Under the pieces are notes generated by a model, which saw only the letters and a list, made by a program, of their open reading frames with translations, was not told the DNA's origin and did no database searches. The translations under genes were made by a program, and so were the position numbers. 64,000 nt of DNA, from positions 1,550,001 to 1,614,000 of the forward strand of contig NZ_BNBR01000001.1 in NCBI RefSeq assembly GCF_014656055.1. The letters run 5' to 3'. Source of the DNA: Streptomyces griseosporeus (GTDB lineage Bacteria > Actinomycetota > Actinomycetes > Streptomycetales > Streptomycetaceae). This document shows positions 24,265-33,019 of the stretch, one piece after another; position 1 is the stretch's first letter; each line of letters starts with the position of its first letter.

Positions 24265-25118
24265 AGTGCCGCGGCGAAGGCCTCGCGGTGGTCCTCGGCC
24301 CACTCCCGGAAGGTGCGGGCGGGCCGGCCGAGGACCTCGCGGACGTCGCCGGTGACGACGTCGTTGCCGCCGCCGCGGACGTAGGCCATGCCCGTCAGCA
24401 TGGCCTCGGCCTGCTCCTCGCCGAAGCCCCAGGCGGTGCGCAGGAAGTCACGGGTCTGCTCGGGTGAGAGGTCCCGCGTGGTCACCGGGCGGCCGAGGAC
24501 CGCGGCGAGGACCGCGGCCTGCTCCGGCACGCCGATCGTCTCCGGCCCGGTCAGGGTGTACGTCCGTCCCGCGTGCCGCCCGTCGAGCAGCGCCCGCACG
24601 GCGACCTCGGCGATGTCCCGCGGGTCGATCACACCGGAGGGCGCGTCACCGGTGAAGTTCGGCACCGGATCGCCCTGCCCGATCGCCTGCGCCCAGGTGA
24701 GGCTGTTGGAGGCGAACGTCGACGGCCTCAGGACCGTCCACGCGATGCCGCTCTCCCGGACCGCCCGCTCGCCGGGCACGTGCCACTGCCCCGAGGGGCC
24801 GAGCGCGGGCTCCCCCGTCGCGATCGCCGACAGCTTCACCAGCCGCTCCGCGCCCGCCTCCCGCGCCGCCGCGACCAGTGCCGCGTCCTCCCCCTCGTCG
24901 GGGCCGGGGGGACGCACCAGGAACACGGCCGTCACCCCGGTCGTCGCCGCGCGCAGGGAGGCGGGGTCGCCGTAGTCGCCGCGTACGACCTCCACTCCGG
25001 GGGCCGCGGGGACCTTCCCGGGGTCCCGCGTCAGGGCGCGTACCTTCTCGCCGCGCGCCGCGAGCTGCCGTACGACTTCACTGCCTGTGGTGCCCGTGGC
25101 ACCCGTCACCAGAATCAT
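24261..25118 (-). CDS. NmrA-like NAD(P)-binding oxidoreductase or sensor
   Basis: A 285-residue Rossmann protein. The N-terminus MILVTGATGTTGSEVVRQLA carries the GxxGxxG dinucleotide motif, followed by LTRDPGKVPAAPGVEVVRGD and VFLVRPPGPDEGED. It lacks the YxxxK catalytic pair of classical SDRs, as is normal for NmrA/QOR2-like proteins, which reduce quinones or sense NADP. It is divergent from an AraC-type regulator gene that probably controls it (96-bp gap). Confidence 0.9.
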   Translation of the reverse strand: MILVTGATGTTGSEVVRQLAARGEKVRALTRDPGKVPAAPGVEVVRGDYGDPASLRAATTGVTAVFLVRPPGPDEGEDAALVAAAREAGAERLVKLSAIATGEPALGPSGQWHVPGERAVRESGIAWTVLRPSTFASNSLTWAQAIGQGDPVPNFTGDAPSGVIDPRDIAEVAVRALLDGRHAGRTYTLTGPETIGVPEQAAVLAAVLGRPVTTRDLSPEQTRDFLRTAWGFGEEQAEAMLTGMAYVRGGGNDVVTGDVREVLGRPARTFREWAEDHREAFAAAL

Positions 25119-25214
25119 GCGGTCCAGGCTGCCCGCGGCCGGGCGCCGGGATCTTGGAGATTCCGGCACGGCCGGACGACCGGGAGGGGCGGGCGGGCCG
25201 CCTACAGTGAACGG

Positions 25215-26012
25215 GTGACGCTTGCCGCCGTGGACCAGTTCCTGACCGTGCCCGAGCCGCTGGCCTCCTGGGTGTCGGGCGCCCGCCGGGTGTCCCTGCC
25301 CGACGCCTCCGAGGACGCGCTGGTGCATCTGCCGGACGCGGCGGCCCGGCTCGTGGTGCGGGTGGGGCCGCGCGGGGAGCGGGACGTGCTGGCCGTCGGC
25401 CCCCGGGTGCGTGCCGCGTACTACCGGGGCAGGTCCGGGGTCTCGTGTGTGGAGCTGCGGCTCGCGCCGGGCACGGTCCGCCCGCTGCTCGGCGTACCGG
25501 CCGCCGAGCTGGTCGGGCGGGCGGTGCGGCTGGAGTCGCTGCCGACGCGGGCGGCCCACCGGCTGGCACGGGAACTGCGCTGGACCGGCCCGGAGGAGAC
25601 CGTGGCCCGGGCGGCCGAGGTGCTGCCGGAGCTGATGGCCGAGGCGGCGGATCCGTCGCGTACGGCGCTGCTGCGGGCCGGGGTCGAGGCGCTGTCCGTG
25701 CGGGCGGGGCGGACGCCCGGCCAGGTGGGAAACGTGGCGCGGGAACTGGCGGTCAGCGAGCGGCAGTTGCGCAACCTGTTCACCGAGGGCGTCGGCGTCT
25801 CCCCCAAGCACTACGCCCGGATCGACCGGGTCCGCGCGGTCGTCGACCGGGCCCCCACCGCGCCCTGGGCCGAACTGGCCGCCGCCACCGGCTACTACGA
25901 CCAGTCCCATATGACGACCGACTTCCGCGCCCTGATGGGCGTGCCGCCCCGCTCGTACTTCACGGGGCGGCTGCCGGCCGACTCGCCCTGCCGGCTGACC
26001 GCGCGGGCCTGA
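25215..26012 (+). CDS. AraC-family transcriptional regulator
   Basis: A 265-residue protein starting at GTG 25215. The N-terminal ligand-like domain includes VSCVELRLAPGTVRPLLGVP and is of the DUF6597 type. The C-terminal AraC double HTH is clear: GNVARELAVSERQLRNLFTE, GVGVSPKHYARIDRVRAV and ATGYYDQSHMTTDFRALMGV. It is divergent from the NmrA-like gene, the usual arrangement for a local regulator of an oxidoreductase. Confidence 0.92.
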   Translation: MTLAAVDQFLTVPEPLASWVSGARRVSLPDASEDALVHLPDAAARLVVRVGPRGERDVLAVGPRVRAAYYRGRSGVSCVELRLAPGTVRPLLGVPAAELVGRAVRLESLPTRAAHRLARELRWTGPEETVARAAEVLPELMAEAADPSRTALLRAGVEALSVRAGRTPGQVGNVARELAVSERQLRNLFTEGVGVSPKHYARIDRVRAVVDRAPTAPWAELAAATGYYDQSHMTTDFRALMGVPPRSYFTGRLPADSPCRLTARA

Positions 26013-26016
26013 AGCC

Positions 26017-26967
26017 CTACGGGGTGGTGACGGTGAGGGTGGCGTCGACGATGCGGTGGTTGGAGCAGGGGATGTACAGGCCGCTGCGGTTGGTGCAGCG
26101 GTCGGTGGCGATGGGGTGGGCGTCCTCGTCGTAGGAGACCAGCCGGGAGGCCGCCGCCCACACGAGGTCCACCTTGGCGCGCTGGTCGCACCGGCCCAGC
26201 AGGGAGCCCTCGGTGGTCGCCTCGCCCCAGCCCGGGCACAGGCCGTCCTGGTCGTCCAGCTCGTGGAACTGGCCGGTGTTGCCGCCGTTGTCGGCGGTCG
26301 CCACGGCCGGCGTGTACCAGCTGTCGAGCAGGGTGTCGTGGGGCTGGGTGTTGAAGTCACCGGCGGTGACGACCGTGCCGCCGGCCGCCGTCCACTGCTG
26401 GAGCTGGGTGCGCACCGCGTCGAGCTGGGCCGGCTTGACGGCCGTCTTGAAGGTGATGTGCGTGGTGCAGAAACGCAGGCCGCCGGGCTGGGAGGCGATG
26501 GACACGCACAGCAGCTTGCGGGCCTTGTCGCCGTCGGAGGGCAGGGTGATGCGGTCGGTGCCGCTGGGGGCGAACCGGCTGAACACGGCGACGCCGTACG
26601 GGTCGGAGTCGCCCGTGGCGTCGTCCTTGCAGAGGTCGGCGTCGACGTCCGGCATGGGTTCGAACCGGGCGAAGTTGGTGGAGCTCTGCGGCCAGCCCCG
26701 CTCCTGGAGGCCCTTGAGGATGGCCCGGTACTGGTCGGGGCAGACCTCGTTGAGGGAGATGAAGTCGGGGTCGCGGTAGTCGACCGAGCCCAGGATGGCG
26801 TCGACCAGGCCGTTGGTGGTGGAGTTGTAGTTGGACTCGTCGCCCGCGACGTTCCAGTGCCACACCTTGTAGGTGGCGGTTCCGGCGGCCGAACCGGCGG
26901 GCGCCGCCCACACCGTCAGGCCCAGCACGGCGGCGAGCGCCAGGACGAGGACGCGAAGTCTTCGCAC
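26017..26967 (-). CDS. Secreted endonuclease/exonuclease/phosphatase family protein
   Basis: A 316-residue protein starting at GTG 26967 after GGGGGGAAC, with a Sec signal peptide (LRVLVLALAAVLGLTVWAAP, cleavage near AGSAAG). The DNase I-like fold is visible: VWHWNVAGDE, DFISLNEVCPDQY (catalytic Glu), VVTAGDFNTQPHDTLLDSWY (D-x-N) and the terminal CSNHRIVDATL (S/D-H). It should be an extracellular Mg-dependent phosphodiesterase acting on nucleic acid, phospholipid or a phosphoester; nothing nearby defines the substrate. Confidence 0.88.
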   Translation of the reverse strand: MRRLRVLVLALAAVLGLTVWAAPAGSAAGTATYKVWHWNVAGDESNYNSTTNGLVDAILGSVDYRDPDFISLNEVCPDQYRAILKGLQERGWPQSSTNFARFEPMPDVDADLCKDDATGDSDPYGVAVFSRFAPSGTDRITLPSDGDKARKLLCVSIASQPGGLRFCTTHITFKTAVKPAQLDAVRTQLQQWTAAGGTVVTAGDFNTQPHDTLLDSWYTPAVATADNGGNTGQFHELDDQDGLCPGWGEATTEGSLLGRCDQRAKVDLVWAAASRLVSYDEDAHPIATDRCTNRSGLYIPCSNHRIVDATLTVTTP

Positions 26968-27065
26968 GTTCCCCCCAGTTGTCTGTGATGTCGTTCCGGC
27001 GGGTCGCCGGAGGTGATGACGAGGGAAGATCATCACACGGATCGCGCCGCGCGGCGGAACGGCCG

Positions 27066-27097
27066 CGGGGCGCGGTGAGCGTCCTCACAGCGCCCCG
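27066..27097. terminator. Hairpin terminator after the NCS2 permease
   Basis: CGGGGCGC, a G-A mismatch, then GTGAG pair with CTCAC and GCGCCCCG around a four-base loop. It lies 13 bp past the minus-strand permease stop and ahead of the secreted phosphodiesterase gene. Confidence 0.75.
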
Positions 27098-27110
27098 CCC
27101 CGCGTGGTTG

Positions 27111-28478
27111 TCAGTGCACGGCGGCGATCTCCTCCCCCGCCTCCATCGGGTGGGTCACGTCGTGGGCCTCGCGGCCCTTGCCGATGTGGTTGAAGACGAG
27201 GTTGAGCAGGACGGCCATCACACAGCCGGTGGAGATGCCGGAGTCCAGGACGATCTTCGCGGTCTCCGGGAAGGCGTGGTAGAAGTCCGGCTCGGTGATG
27301 GGGATGATGCCGACCGCCAGGGAGACGGCGACGATGAGGACGTTGTTGTCCCGGTCGAGGCCGGCCCGCACCAGGGTCTGGATGCCGCTCGCGGCGACCG
27401 AGCCGAACAGCACGACGCCCGCGCCGCCGAGGACCGGCCGGGGTACGACCGCGATCAGCGAGGCCGCCACCGGACACAGGCCCATCAGCACCAGGAAGGC
27501 GCCGCCGGTGGCGACGACGAACCGGCTGCGGATCCTCGTCATGGCGACCAGCCCGATGTTCTGTGCGAAGGCGCTGCACATGAACCCGTTGAACAGGGGG
27601 CTGAGCGCGGAGCCGAGGGTGTCGGCGCGCAGCCCCGCGGCGATGGTCCTCTCGTCGGCGGGGCGCTCCACGATCTCGCCGAGGGCGAGCATGTCGGCGG
27701 TCGACTCGGTCATCGAGACGACCATCACCACGCACAGCGAGAGGATCGCGGCGAGCTGGAACTGGGGCGCGCCGAAGTGGAACGGGGTGGGGAAGCCGAC
27801 GATGTCCGCGTCTCCGACGGGGCTGAAGTCGGTGACGCCGAACGGTATCGCGATGAGCGTGCCGGCGATCAGGCCCAGCAGGACGGCGATCTGCTTGACG
27901 AAGCCGCGGGTGAAGCGGCGCAGCAGCAGGACCACGAGCAGGGTGATGCCGGCGAGGGTGAGGTTGGTCGCCGAGCCGTAGTCGTGGGCGGCGGGGTTCG
28001 GGCCCTGCGCCCAGCCGAAGGCGACGGGCAGCAGCGAGACACCGATCAGGGTGATGACGGTGCCGGTGACGACGGGCGGGAAGAAGCGGATCGCCTTGCT
28101 GAAGAAGGGCGCGGCGAGGAAGCCGAGGAGTCCGGCGACGATGACCGCGCCGAAGATGATCGGCAGGGCGTCGGACTTGTCGTCGGTGGAGGCGACGATC
28201 GCGGTCATGGGGGCGACACCGGCGAAGGTGACGCCGTTGACGAAGGGCAGCCTGGCGCCGATCTTCCAGATGCCGAGGGTCTGCAGGAAGGTCGCGAGGC
28301 CCGCGGTGAACAGGCAGGCGCCGGTGAGGAAGGTGAGTTCGGTGCCGGTGAGGCCGATGGCCGCGCCGACGATCAGGGGTGGGGCGACGACTCCCGCGTA
28401 CATGGCGGCCACATGCTGAAGGCCGGTGGTGGCCATCTTCAGCGCGGGGAGTTTCTCGTCTACGGGATGGGCGGCCAC
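27111..28478 (-). CDS. NCS2-family nucleobase (uracil/xanthine/urate) permease
   Basis: A 455-residue membrane protein with about 14 hydrophobic segments. GTG 28478 follows GGAGGAG. NCS2 signatures: GLQHVAAMYAGVVAPPLIVG, GTVITLIGVSLLPVAFGWAQ, the NCS2 box VSMTESTADMLALGEIV, NGFMCSAFAQNIGLVAMTRI (the conserved Q-N-x-G motif) and GVVLFGSVAASGIQTL. It is a proton- or sodium-coupled purine importer, closest to bacterial xanthine/urate permeases. It is separated from the upstream deaminase gene by 249 bp containing two hairpins, so it likely has its own promoter. Confidence 0.94.
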   Translation of the reverse strand: MAAHPVDEKLPALKMATTGLQHVAAMYAGVVAPPLIVGAAIGLTGTELTFLTGACLFTAGLATFLQTLGIWKIGARLPFVNGVTFAGVAPMTAIVASTDDKSDALPIIFGAVIVAGLLGFLAAPFFSKAIRFFPPVVTGTVITLIGVSLLPVAFGWAQGPNPAAHDYGSATNLTLAGITLLVVLLLRRFTRGFVKQIAVLLGLIAGTLIAIPFGVTDFSPVGDADIVGFPTPFHFGAPQFQLAAILSLCVVMVVSMTESTADMLALGEIVERPADERTIAAGLRADTLGSALSPLFNGFMCSAFAQNIGLVAMTRIRSRFVVATGGAFLVLMGLCPVAASLIAVVPRPVLGGAGVVLFGSVAASGIQTLVRAGLDRDNNVLIVAVSLAVGIIPITEPDFYHAFPETAKIVLDSGISTGCVMAVLLNLVFNHIGKGREAHDVTHPMEAGEEIAAVH

Positions 28479-28727
28479 GGCGGCTCCTCCGGACGGGTAA
28501 CACGTCTTTGTCGACGTGGGTTTCAGGGAGGTGGTGCGGTTGTGGTCGTGCGGGACCGTGACGGGGGTGGCGCGGCGGGGGGGTTGTTGGTGCTGAGCGG
28601 TGCTGAGCGGTGACCGTTCCGGGGCGCGGGCGTGTGCGCGCGCCCCGGAGACGGCTGCCGTGGATCCCGCTCGGATCCACGGTCCCGGCCGGGAGCCGTC
28701 CCTCTCGGCCGGGAGTCCTGGGGGTGA
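28479..28727. terminator. Intergenic region with two tandem hairpins
   Basis: Two strong stems lie downstream of the minus-strand deaminase gene: CCGTGGATCC (28658-28667) with GGATCCACGG (28673-28682), loop 5; and CCGGGGCGCG (28619-28628) with CGCGCCCCGG (28639-28648), loop 10. They should terminate the upstream transcript. A direct repeat GTGCTGAGCG lies at about 28590-28611. No gene is seen. Confidence 0.8.
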
Positions 28728-30113
28728 TCAGGCCTGTGCGGCGATCCGGGCCAGGCGCTGGGCCTCTTGGCGGGTGGAGCGGGCGACGGCGTCCTCGTCG
28801 ACGGTGAGCAGGCGGCCGTTCTCGACGATCTGCCGACCGTTGACGAAGGAGGCGGTGACCGGGGCCGCGGCACCGAAGACCAGCGCGGTGACCGGGTCGG
28901 CGATGGAGGCGTGGGCGAGGGTGTCCATCTTCCACAGCACGACGTCGGCGAGCTTGCCGGCCTCCAGCGAGCCGATCTGGTCGGCGCGGCCGAGGACCTG
29001 CGCACCGCCGTGGGTGCCCAGGCGCAGCGCCTGGCGGGCGTTGAGCGCGGCCTCGCGGTGGGCGCCGAGGCGGTTGATCAGCAGGGCGTTGCGCAGTTCG
29101 GTGTGGAGTTCGCCGGACTCGTTGGAGGCGGTGCCGTCCACACCGAGGCCGACGGGGACGCCCGACTTGAGCATGTCGGGGACGCGGGCGATGCCGGCGG
29201 CGAGGCGGGCGTTGGAGGACGGGCAGTGCGCGACGCCGGTCCTGGTGCGGGCGAAGGCGGCGATGTCGGAGTCGTTCATGTGGACGCAGTGCGCCATCCA
29301 CACGTCCTCGCCGAGCCAGCCGGTGGACTCGAAGTAGTCGGTCGGGCCCATGCCGAACAGCTCGTGGCAGAACTTCTCCTCCTCCACGGTCTCCGAGCCG
29401 TGGGTGTGCAGCCGTACGCCGAGGCGGCGGGCCAGTTCGGCGCCCTGGCGCAGCAGTTCGGTGGAGACGGAGAACGGCGAGCAGGGCGCGACGGCGACCT
29501 GGGTCATGGCGTCGAAGGAGGCGTCGTGGTGCTTGCGGACGGTTTCCTCGGTGGCGGTGAGGGCGCCCTCCAGGGTCTCGACGGCGAAGTCCGGCGGCAG
29601 CCCGCCGTCCTTGACGCTGCGGTCCATCGAGCCGCGGGCGAGGGTGAACCGTACGCCCATCTCGGCGGCGGCCCGGATGATTGCGCCGGACAGGTCGCCG
29701 GAGCCGTGCGGGAAGACGTAGTGGTGGTCCATGGCGGTGGTGACGCCGCCGCGGGCCATCATGGCGAGGGAGCCCTGAGCCGCCGAGTAGCACATCTGCT
29801 CGTCGATGCGCGCCCACGTCGGGTACAGCGCGACCAGCCAGTTGAACAGGTTGTGGTCGGTGGCCAGACCGCGGGTGATCCACTGGTAGAAGTGGTGGTG
29901 GGTGTTGACCAGACCGGGCGTGGCCAGATGGCCGCTCGCGTCGATCCGGCGCACCACGTTCTCCAGGCCTTCGGGGGCCTGGCCCGCGCCGACCGACTCG
30001 ATCCTGTTGCCGGCGAGGACGAGGTACCCCGAGGCGTACTCGGTGTCGCCGGCGTCCACGGTCGCGATCGCGCAGTTCTCGATGACGATGCGCGGGGCTG
30101 CCGAAGGTGCCAT
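28728..30113 (-). CDS. 8-oxoguanine deaminase / guanine deaminase-like amidohydrolase
   Basis: A 461-residue amidohydrolase starting at ATG 30113 after AAGGAAG. Metal and catalytic positions: PGLVNTHHHFYQWITRGL (HxH), LHTHGSETVEEEKF, VWMAHCVHMNDSDIAAF, and the terminal Asp in GLGVDGTASNESGE. The whole matches the 8-oxoguanine deaminase / hydroxydechloroatrazine ethylaminohydrolase group. Beside two purine permeases and urate oxidase, guanine or 8-oxoguanine is the likely substrate, giving xanthine or urate. It is 75 bp downstream of an NCS2 gene on the same strand. Confidence 0.9.
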   Translation of the reverse strand: MAPSAAPRIVIENCAIATVDAGDTEYASGYLVLAGNRIESVGAGQAPEGLENVVRRIDASGHLATPGLVNTHHHFYQWITRGLATDHNLFNWLVALYPTWARIDEQMCYSAAQGSLAMMARGGVTTAMDHHYVFPHGSGDLSGAIIRAAAEMGVRFTLARGSMDRSVKDGGLPPDFAVETLEGALTATEETVRKHHDASFDAMTQVAVAPCSPFSVSTELLRQGAELARRLGVRLHTHGSETVEEEKFCHELFGMGPTDYFESTGWLGEDVWMAHCVHMNDSDIAAFARTRTGVAHCPSSNARLAAGIARVPDMLKSGVPVGLGVDGTASNESGELHTELRNALLINRLGAHREAALNARQALRLGTHGGAQVLGRADQIGSLEAGKLADVVLWKMDTLAHASIADPVTALVFGAAAPVTASFVNGRQIVENGRLLTVDEDAVARSTRQEAQRLARIAAQA

Positions 30114-30188
30114 GGTGCTTCCTTGTCTTTCGGTGGCGGACCCGTGCACACGGGACCAGGAGTGTCCACGGGAGGGCACGGCAGGACC

Positions 30189-31601
30189 CTAGGAGGATTT
30201 GAGTGCCGGGGCGGGGCTGCCGCTCCGGGTGCCGAGATGGTGGAAGAACAGGTTCAGCGATACGGCGACGAGCGCGCCGGCGCTGATGCCGGAGCCGAGC
30301 ACGGTCTGCGCCCAGGCGGGGAAGCCGGCGTAGAAGGTCGGTGCGGCCAGCGGGATGATGCCGGCGCCGAGCGCGACGGCGACCAGGATGATGTTGGAGC
30401 TGTCGTCGAGTCCGGCCTCGGACAGCGTGCGGATGCCGCTGACGGCGATCGAGCCGAACAGGACGATGCCCGCACCGCCGAGGACCGGCATCGGGACGAG
30501 GGAGACGACCGCGCCGAGCACCGGGAAGGCGCCTAGGACGAGCAGGGTGCCGCCGGCGACGGCGACGACGTACCGGCTGCGCACCCGGGTGAGGGAGACG
30601 ACGCCGACGTTCTGGGCGAAGGCGGAGGTGGGGAAGCCGCCGAAGACGGGGCCGATCAGGGTGGCGATGCCGTCGGTGCGCAGGCCGCGGGTGATGGTCC
30701 TCGCGTCGGTGCGGCGGTCGCAGATCTCGCCGAGGGCGAGCATGCCGGCGCTCGACTCGGTCATCAGCACCAGCATCACGATGCACAGCGACAGCACGGC
30801 CGCGGGCTGGAACTCGGGCGCGCCGAAGGCGAACGGGGCCGGCAGGGCGGCGACGGGCGCGGACTTAAGGCCGCTGAAGTCGGCCATGCCGAACGGGATC
30901 GCGGCGACCGTGCCGACGAACAGGCCGCACAGCAGGGCCACTTGCCTGAGGAAGCCGCGGCCGAAGCGCTGGATGAGCAGGATGACGGCGAGGGTGAAGG
31001 CGGCGAGCGCGAGGTACTTCATCGCGCCGAAGTCGGCGGCGGTCTTGTCGCCGCCCTGCGCCCAGCTCACCGGCACGGGCATCAGGGTCACGCCGATCAG
31101 GGTGATCACCACGCCGGTGACCAGCGGCGGGAAGAAGCGCAGCAGCCGGCCGAAGAACGGTCCGAGGGCGAGGCAGAAGGCGCCGGCGACCATCACCGCG
31201 CCGTAGATCGCCGGGAGTTGGTGGCCCTTGCCGTTGGTCTCGGCGATCGCGAGGATCGGCGCGATGCCCGCGGAGGAGGCTGCGTTGACGAAGGGCAGCC
31301 GGTTGCCGACGAGGCCCTTGACGCCGATGGTCTGCAGGATGGTCGCGACGCCCGCGATGAGCAGGGACGCGGCGATCAGCCGGGTGCGGGCCGCGACGTC
31401 GAGTCCGCAGGCCTGGCCGATGATGAGCGGAGGAGTGACCACGCCCGCGTACATGGCGGCGATGTGCTGGAGCGCGGCGGGGACGAGCCGCGAGGGGTGG
31501 AGCTTCTCGTCCACCGGGTGCACGGACGTGACGGCGTCCTCGGTGTGCACCGGCGGGGTGGGACAGGAGCCCTTCGCCGGCTCTGTTGCAGGCTGTGCCA
31601 T
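30189..31601 (-). CDS. NCS2-family purine/urate:cation symporter
   Basis: A 470-residue protein related to the permease at 27.1 kb. Motifs: ALQHIAAMYAGVVTPPLIIG, GVVITLIGVTLMPVPVSWAQ, LMTESSAGMLALGEICDRRT, GGFPTSAFAQNVGVVSLTRV and GIVLFGSIAVSGIRTL. The roughly 35-residue N-terminus is hydrophilic. Two NCS2 proteins in one catabolic region suggest different substrates, for instance urate and guanine/xanthine. The gene lies 64 bp after urate oxidase, with a perfect 15-bp hairpin in that gap, so its expression may be lowered relative to uox. Confidence 0.93.
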   Translation of the reverse strand: MAQPATEPAKGSCPTPPVHTEDAVTSVHPVDEKLHPSRLVPAALQHIAAMYAGVVTPPLIIGQACGLDVAARTRLIAASLLIAGVATILQTIGVKGLVGNRLPFVNAASSAGIAPILAIAETNGKGHQLPAIYGAVMVAGAFCLALGPFFGRLLRFFPPLVTGVVITLIGVTLMPVPVSWAQGGDKTAADFGAMKYLALAAFTLAVILLIQRFGRGFLRQVALLCGLFVGTVAAIPFGMADFSGLKSAPVAALPAPFAFGAPEFQPAAVLSLCIVMLVLMTESSAGMLALGEICDRRTDARTITRGLRTDGIATLIGPVFGGFPTSAFAQNVGVVSLTRVRSRYVVAVAGGTLLVLGAFPVLGAVVSLVPMPVLGGAGIVLFGSIAVSGIRTLSEAGLDDSSNIILVAVALGAGIIPLAAPTFYAGFPAWAQTVLGSGISAGALVAVSLNLFFHHLGTRSGSPAPALKSS

Positions 31602-31619
31602 GGTGTTCCCTCCGGTGTG

Positions 31620-31657
31620 GCGCGCCCCCGGTCCAGGTGGCGGGACCGGGGGCGCGC
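31620..31657. terminator. Hairpin between uox and the NCS2 gene
   Basis: GCGCGCCCCCGGTCC (31620-31634) pairs perfectly with 31643-31657 across an eight-base loop. It begins eight bases after the minus-strand uox stop and lies ahead of the same-strand permease, so it is an internal terminator or attenuator. Confidence 0.8.
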
Positions 31658-31665
31658 GTCCCGCG

Positions 31666-32601
31666 TCAGAGGTTGGTCATGTCGACCGGGATGAGCTGCT
31701 CGGCGCCGTCGCGCAGGATGGTGGCCTCGATCAGGCCGTAGGGCCGGTCGGCGGCGTAGTACACGGCGCCGTCCTTGGCCTCGTTGTCGATCCCGAAGGG
31801 CGACAGGTCCGAGCGGAAGTGGTGCTTGTTGGGCATGGAGAAGCGGATCTCGTCGACCTCGTCGCGCGAGTTCAGCACCCGTACGCCCATCTCGAACAGG
31901 GTCTGCTGGAGCGAGTACGAGTAGGTCTCGGCGAACGCCTGCAGCGCGTGCTTGCGCACCCCGTTGTAGGAGCGGTCCCAGTTCGGGGCGTGGGAGTCGA
32001 TGCCGTCCCAGTTGTGCCGCCACCAGGTGGAGACGGTGGTGGCGAGGATGCGGTCGTAGTCCTCCTGAAGGGTGGTGTACTTGTCCTTCAGGAAGCCCCA
32101 GAACTCGGAGTTCGTCGTGTTCAGGACGGTGAGGTCCTTGAACCCGGAGAGCACCTGGATGCCGTGGCCGTCGTAGGTGATCTGCGCGACGCGGGTCTCC
32201 TGGCCCTTGCGGACGAAGGAGTGGGCGATCTCGTCGGCGCCGACGAACCGGGCCCCGGACTGCGAGGTCTCGATCCGCTCCCAGCCGTACTCCTCGATGC
32301 GGATGCGGGCCCGGTGGATCGGCTCGTTGTTGTCCACGAAGTGGCGGGCGAGCTTGACGCCGAAGTCCTCGGCGCTGTCGATCCCGTGCTCCTTGGCGAA
32401 GGCGAACACCGTGTTCTTGGTGGTGTCGGTGGGCAGGACGTTCGCGTTGGACCCGCTGCGGTGGACCTCCTCCATGTCGCCGGAGAGGGCGACGGAGACG
32501 TTCAGGTCCTTGATGTGGTGCGTGTCGCCGTCACGCGTGATCTTTACGACGCGGTTCTCTGCCTTGCCGTACTGGTTCTGTCCCAGGACGAATCGGGTCA
32601 T
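31666..32601 (-). CDS. uox: Urate oxidase (uricase)
   Basis: A 311-residue protein starting at ATG 32601. It oxidises urate to 5-hydroxyisourate and releases hydrogen peroxide. Landmarks: LGQNQYGKAENRVVKITRDG (catalytic Lys region), VLPTDTTKNTVFAFAK (catalytic Thr), VLNTTNSEFWGFLKDKYTTL, SYNGVRKHALQAFAETYSYS and FSMPNKHHF (catalytic His). Cofactor-free and cytoplasmic. It is third in the operon uraD-uraH-uox; the uraH stop lies nine bases upstream. The peroxide link explains the operator shared with the catalase gene. Confidence 0.97.
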   Translation of the reverse strand: MTRFVLGQNQYGKAENRVVKITRDGDTHHIKDLNVSVALSGDMEEVHRSGSNANVLPTDTTKNTVFAFAKEHGIDSAEDFGVKLARHFVDNNEPIHRARIRIEEYGWERIETSQSGARFVGADEIAHSFVRKGQETRVAQITYDGHGIQVLSGFKDLTVLNTTNSEFWGFLKDKYTTLQEDYDRILATTVSTWWRHNWDGIDSHAPNWDRSYNGVRKHALQAFAETYSYSLQQTLFEMGVRVLNSRDEVDEIRFSMPNKHHFRSDLSPFGIDNEAKDGAVYYAADRPYGLIEATILRDGAEQLIPVDMTNL

Positions 32602-32609
32602 GGTGTCGG

Positions 32610-33011
32610 TCAGCTCCCTCGGTAAACGGAGTAGCCGAACGGGTTGAGCAGCAGCGGAACGTGGTAGTGCTCGCCGGGCACCACCGCGAAGGCGATGGTG
32701 ACCTCGGGGAAGAACACGGGCCGGCCGTTCTCGCTGTCCCGGAGCGCGGGGGCGTCCTGCTGGGCCGCGGCTTGTTTCTTGGCGAAGTACGTCTCGGTGT
32801 CGAAGTCGAGCCGTACGTGGGTGGTCCCCTCCGGCAGGGCCGGGAGGTCCTTGCACCGCCCGTCCGCGTCGGTGGCCGAGCCGCCGAGCGGCTGCCACTC
32901 CGCGTCGGACCCGGAGCGGGCCGAGAGGCGGACGGCGACGGCTTCCGCGGGGCGGCCTACGGAGGTGTCCAGGATGTGCGTGGACACCGAGGCGGTGGTG
33001 CTGGTGCTCAT
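32610..33011 (-). CDS. uraH: 5-Hydroxyisourate hydrolase (transthyretin-like)
   Basis: A 133-residue protein. ATG 33011 begins MSTSTTASVSTHILDTSVGR, containing the N-terminal catalytic His; the hallmark YRGS ends the protein (NPFGYSVYRGS), and EHYHVPLLLNP precedes it. It hydrolyses the unstable urate oxidase product to OHCU. It lies between uraD (8-bp gap) and uox (8-bp gap), in the order of a single transcript. Confidence 0.96.
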   Translation of the reverse strand: MSTSTTASVSTHILDTSVGRPAEAVAVRLSARSGSDAEWQPLGGSATDADGRCKDLPALPEGTTHVRLDFDTETYFAKKQAAAQQDAPALRDSENGRPVFFPEVTIAFAVVPGEHYHVPLLLNPFGYSVYRGS

Positions 33012-33019
33012 GGCTGTGG

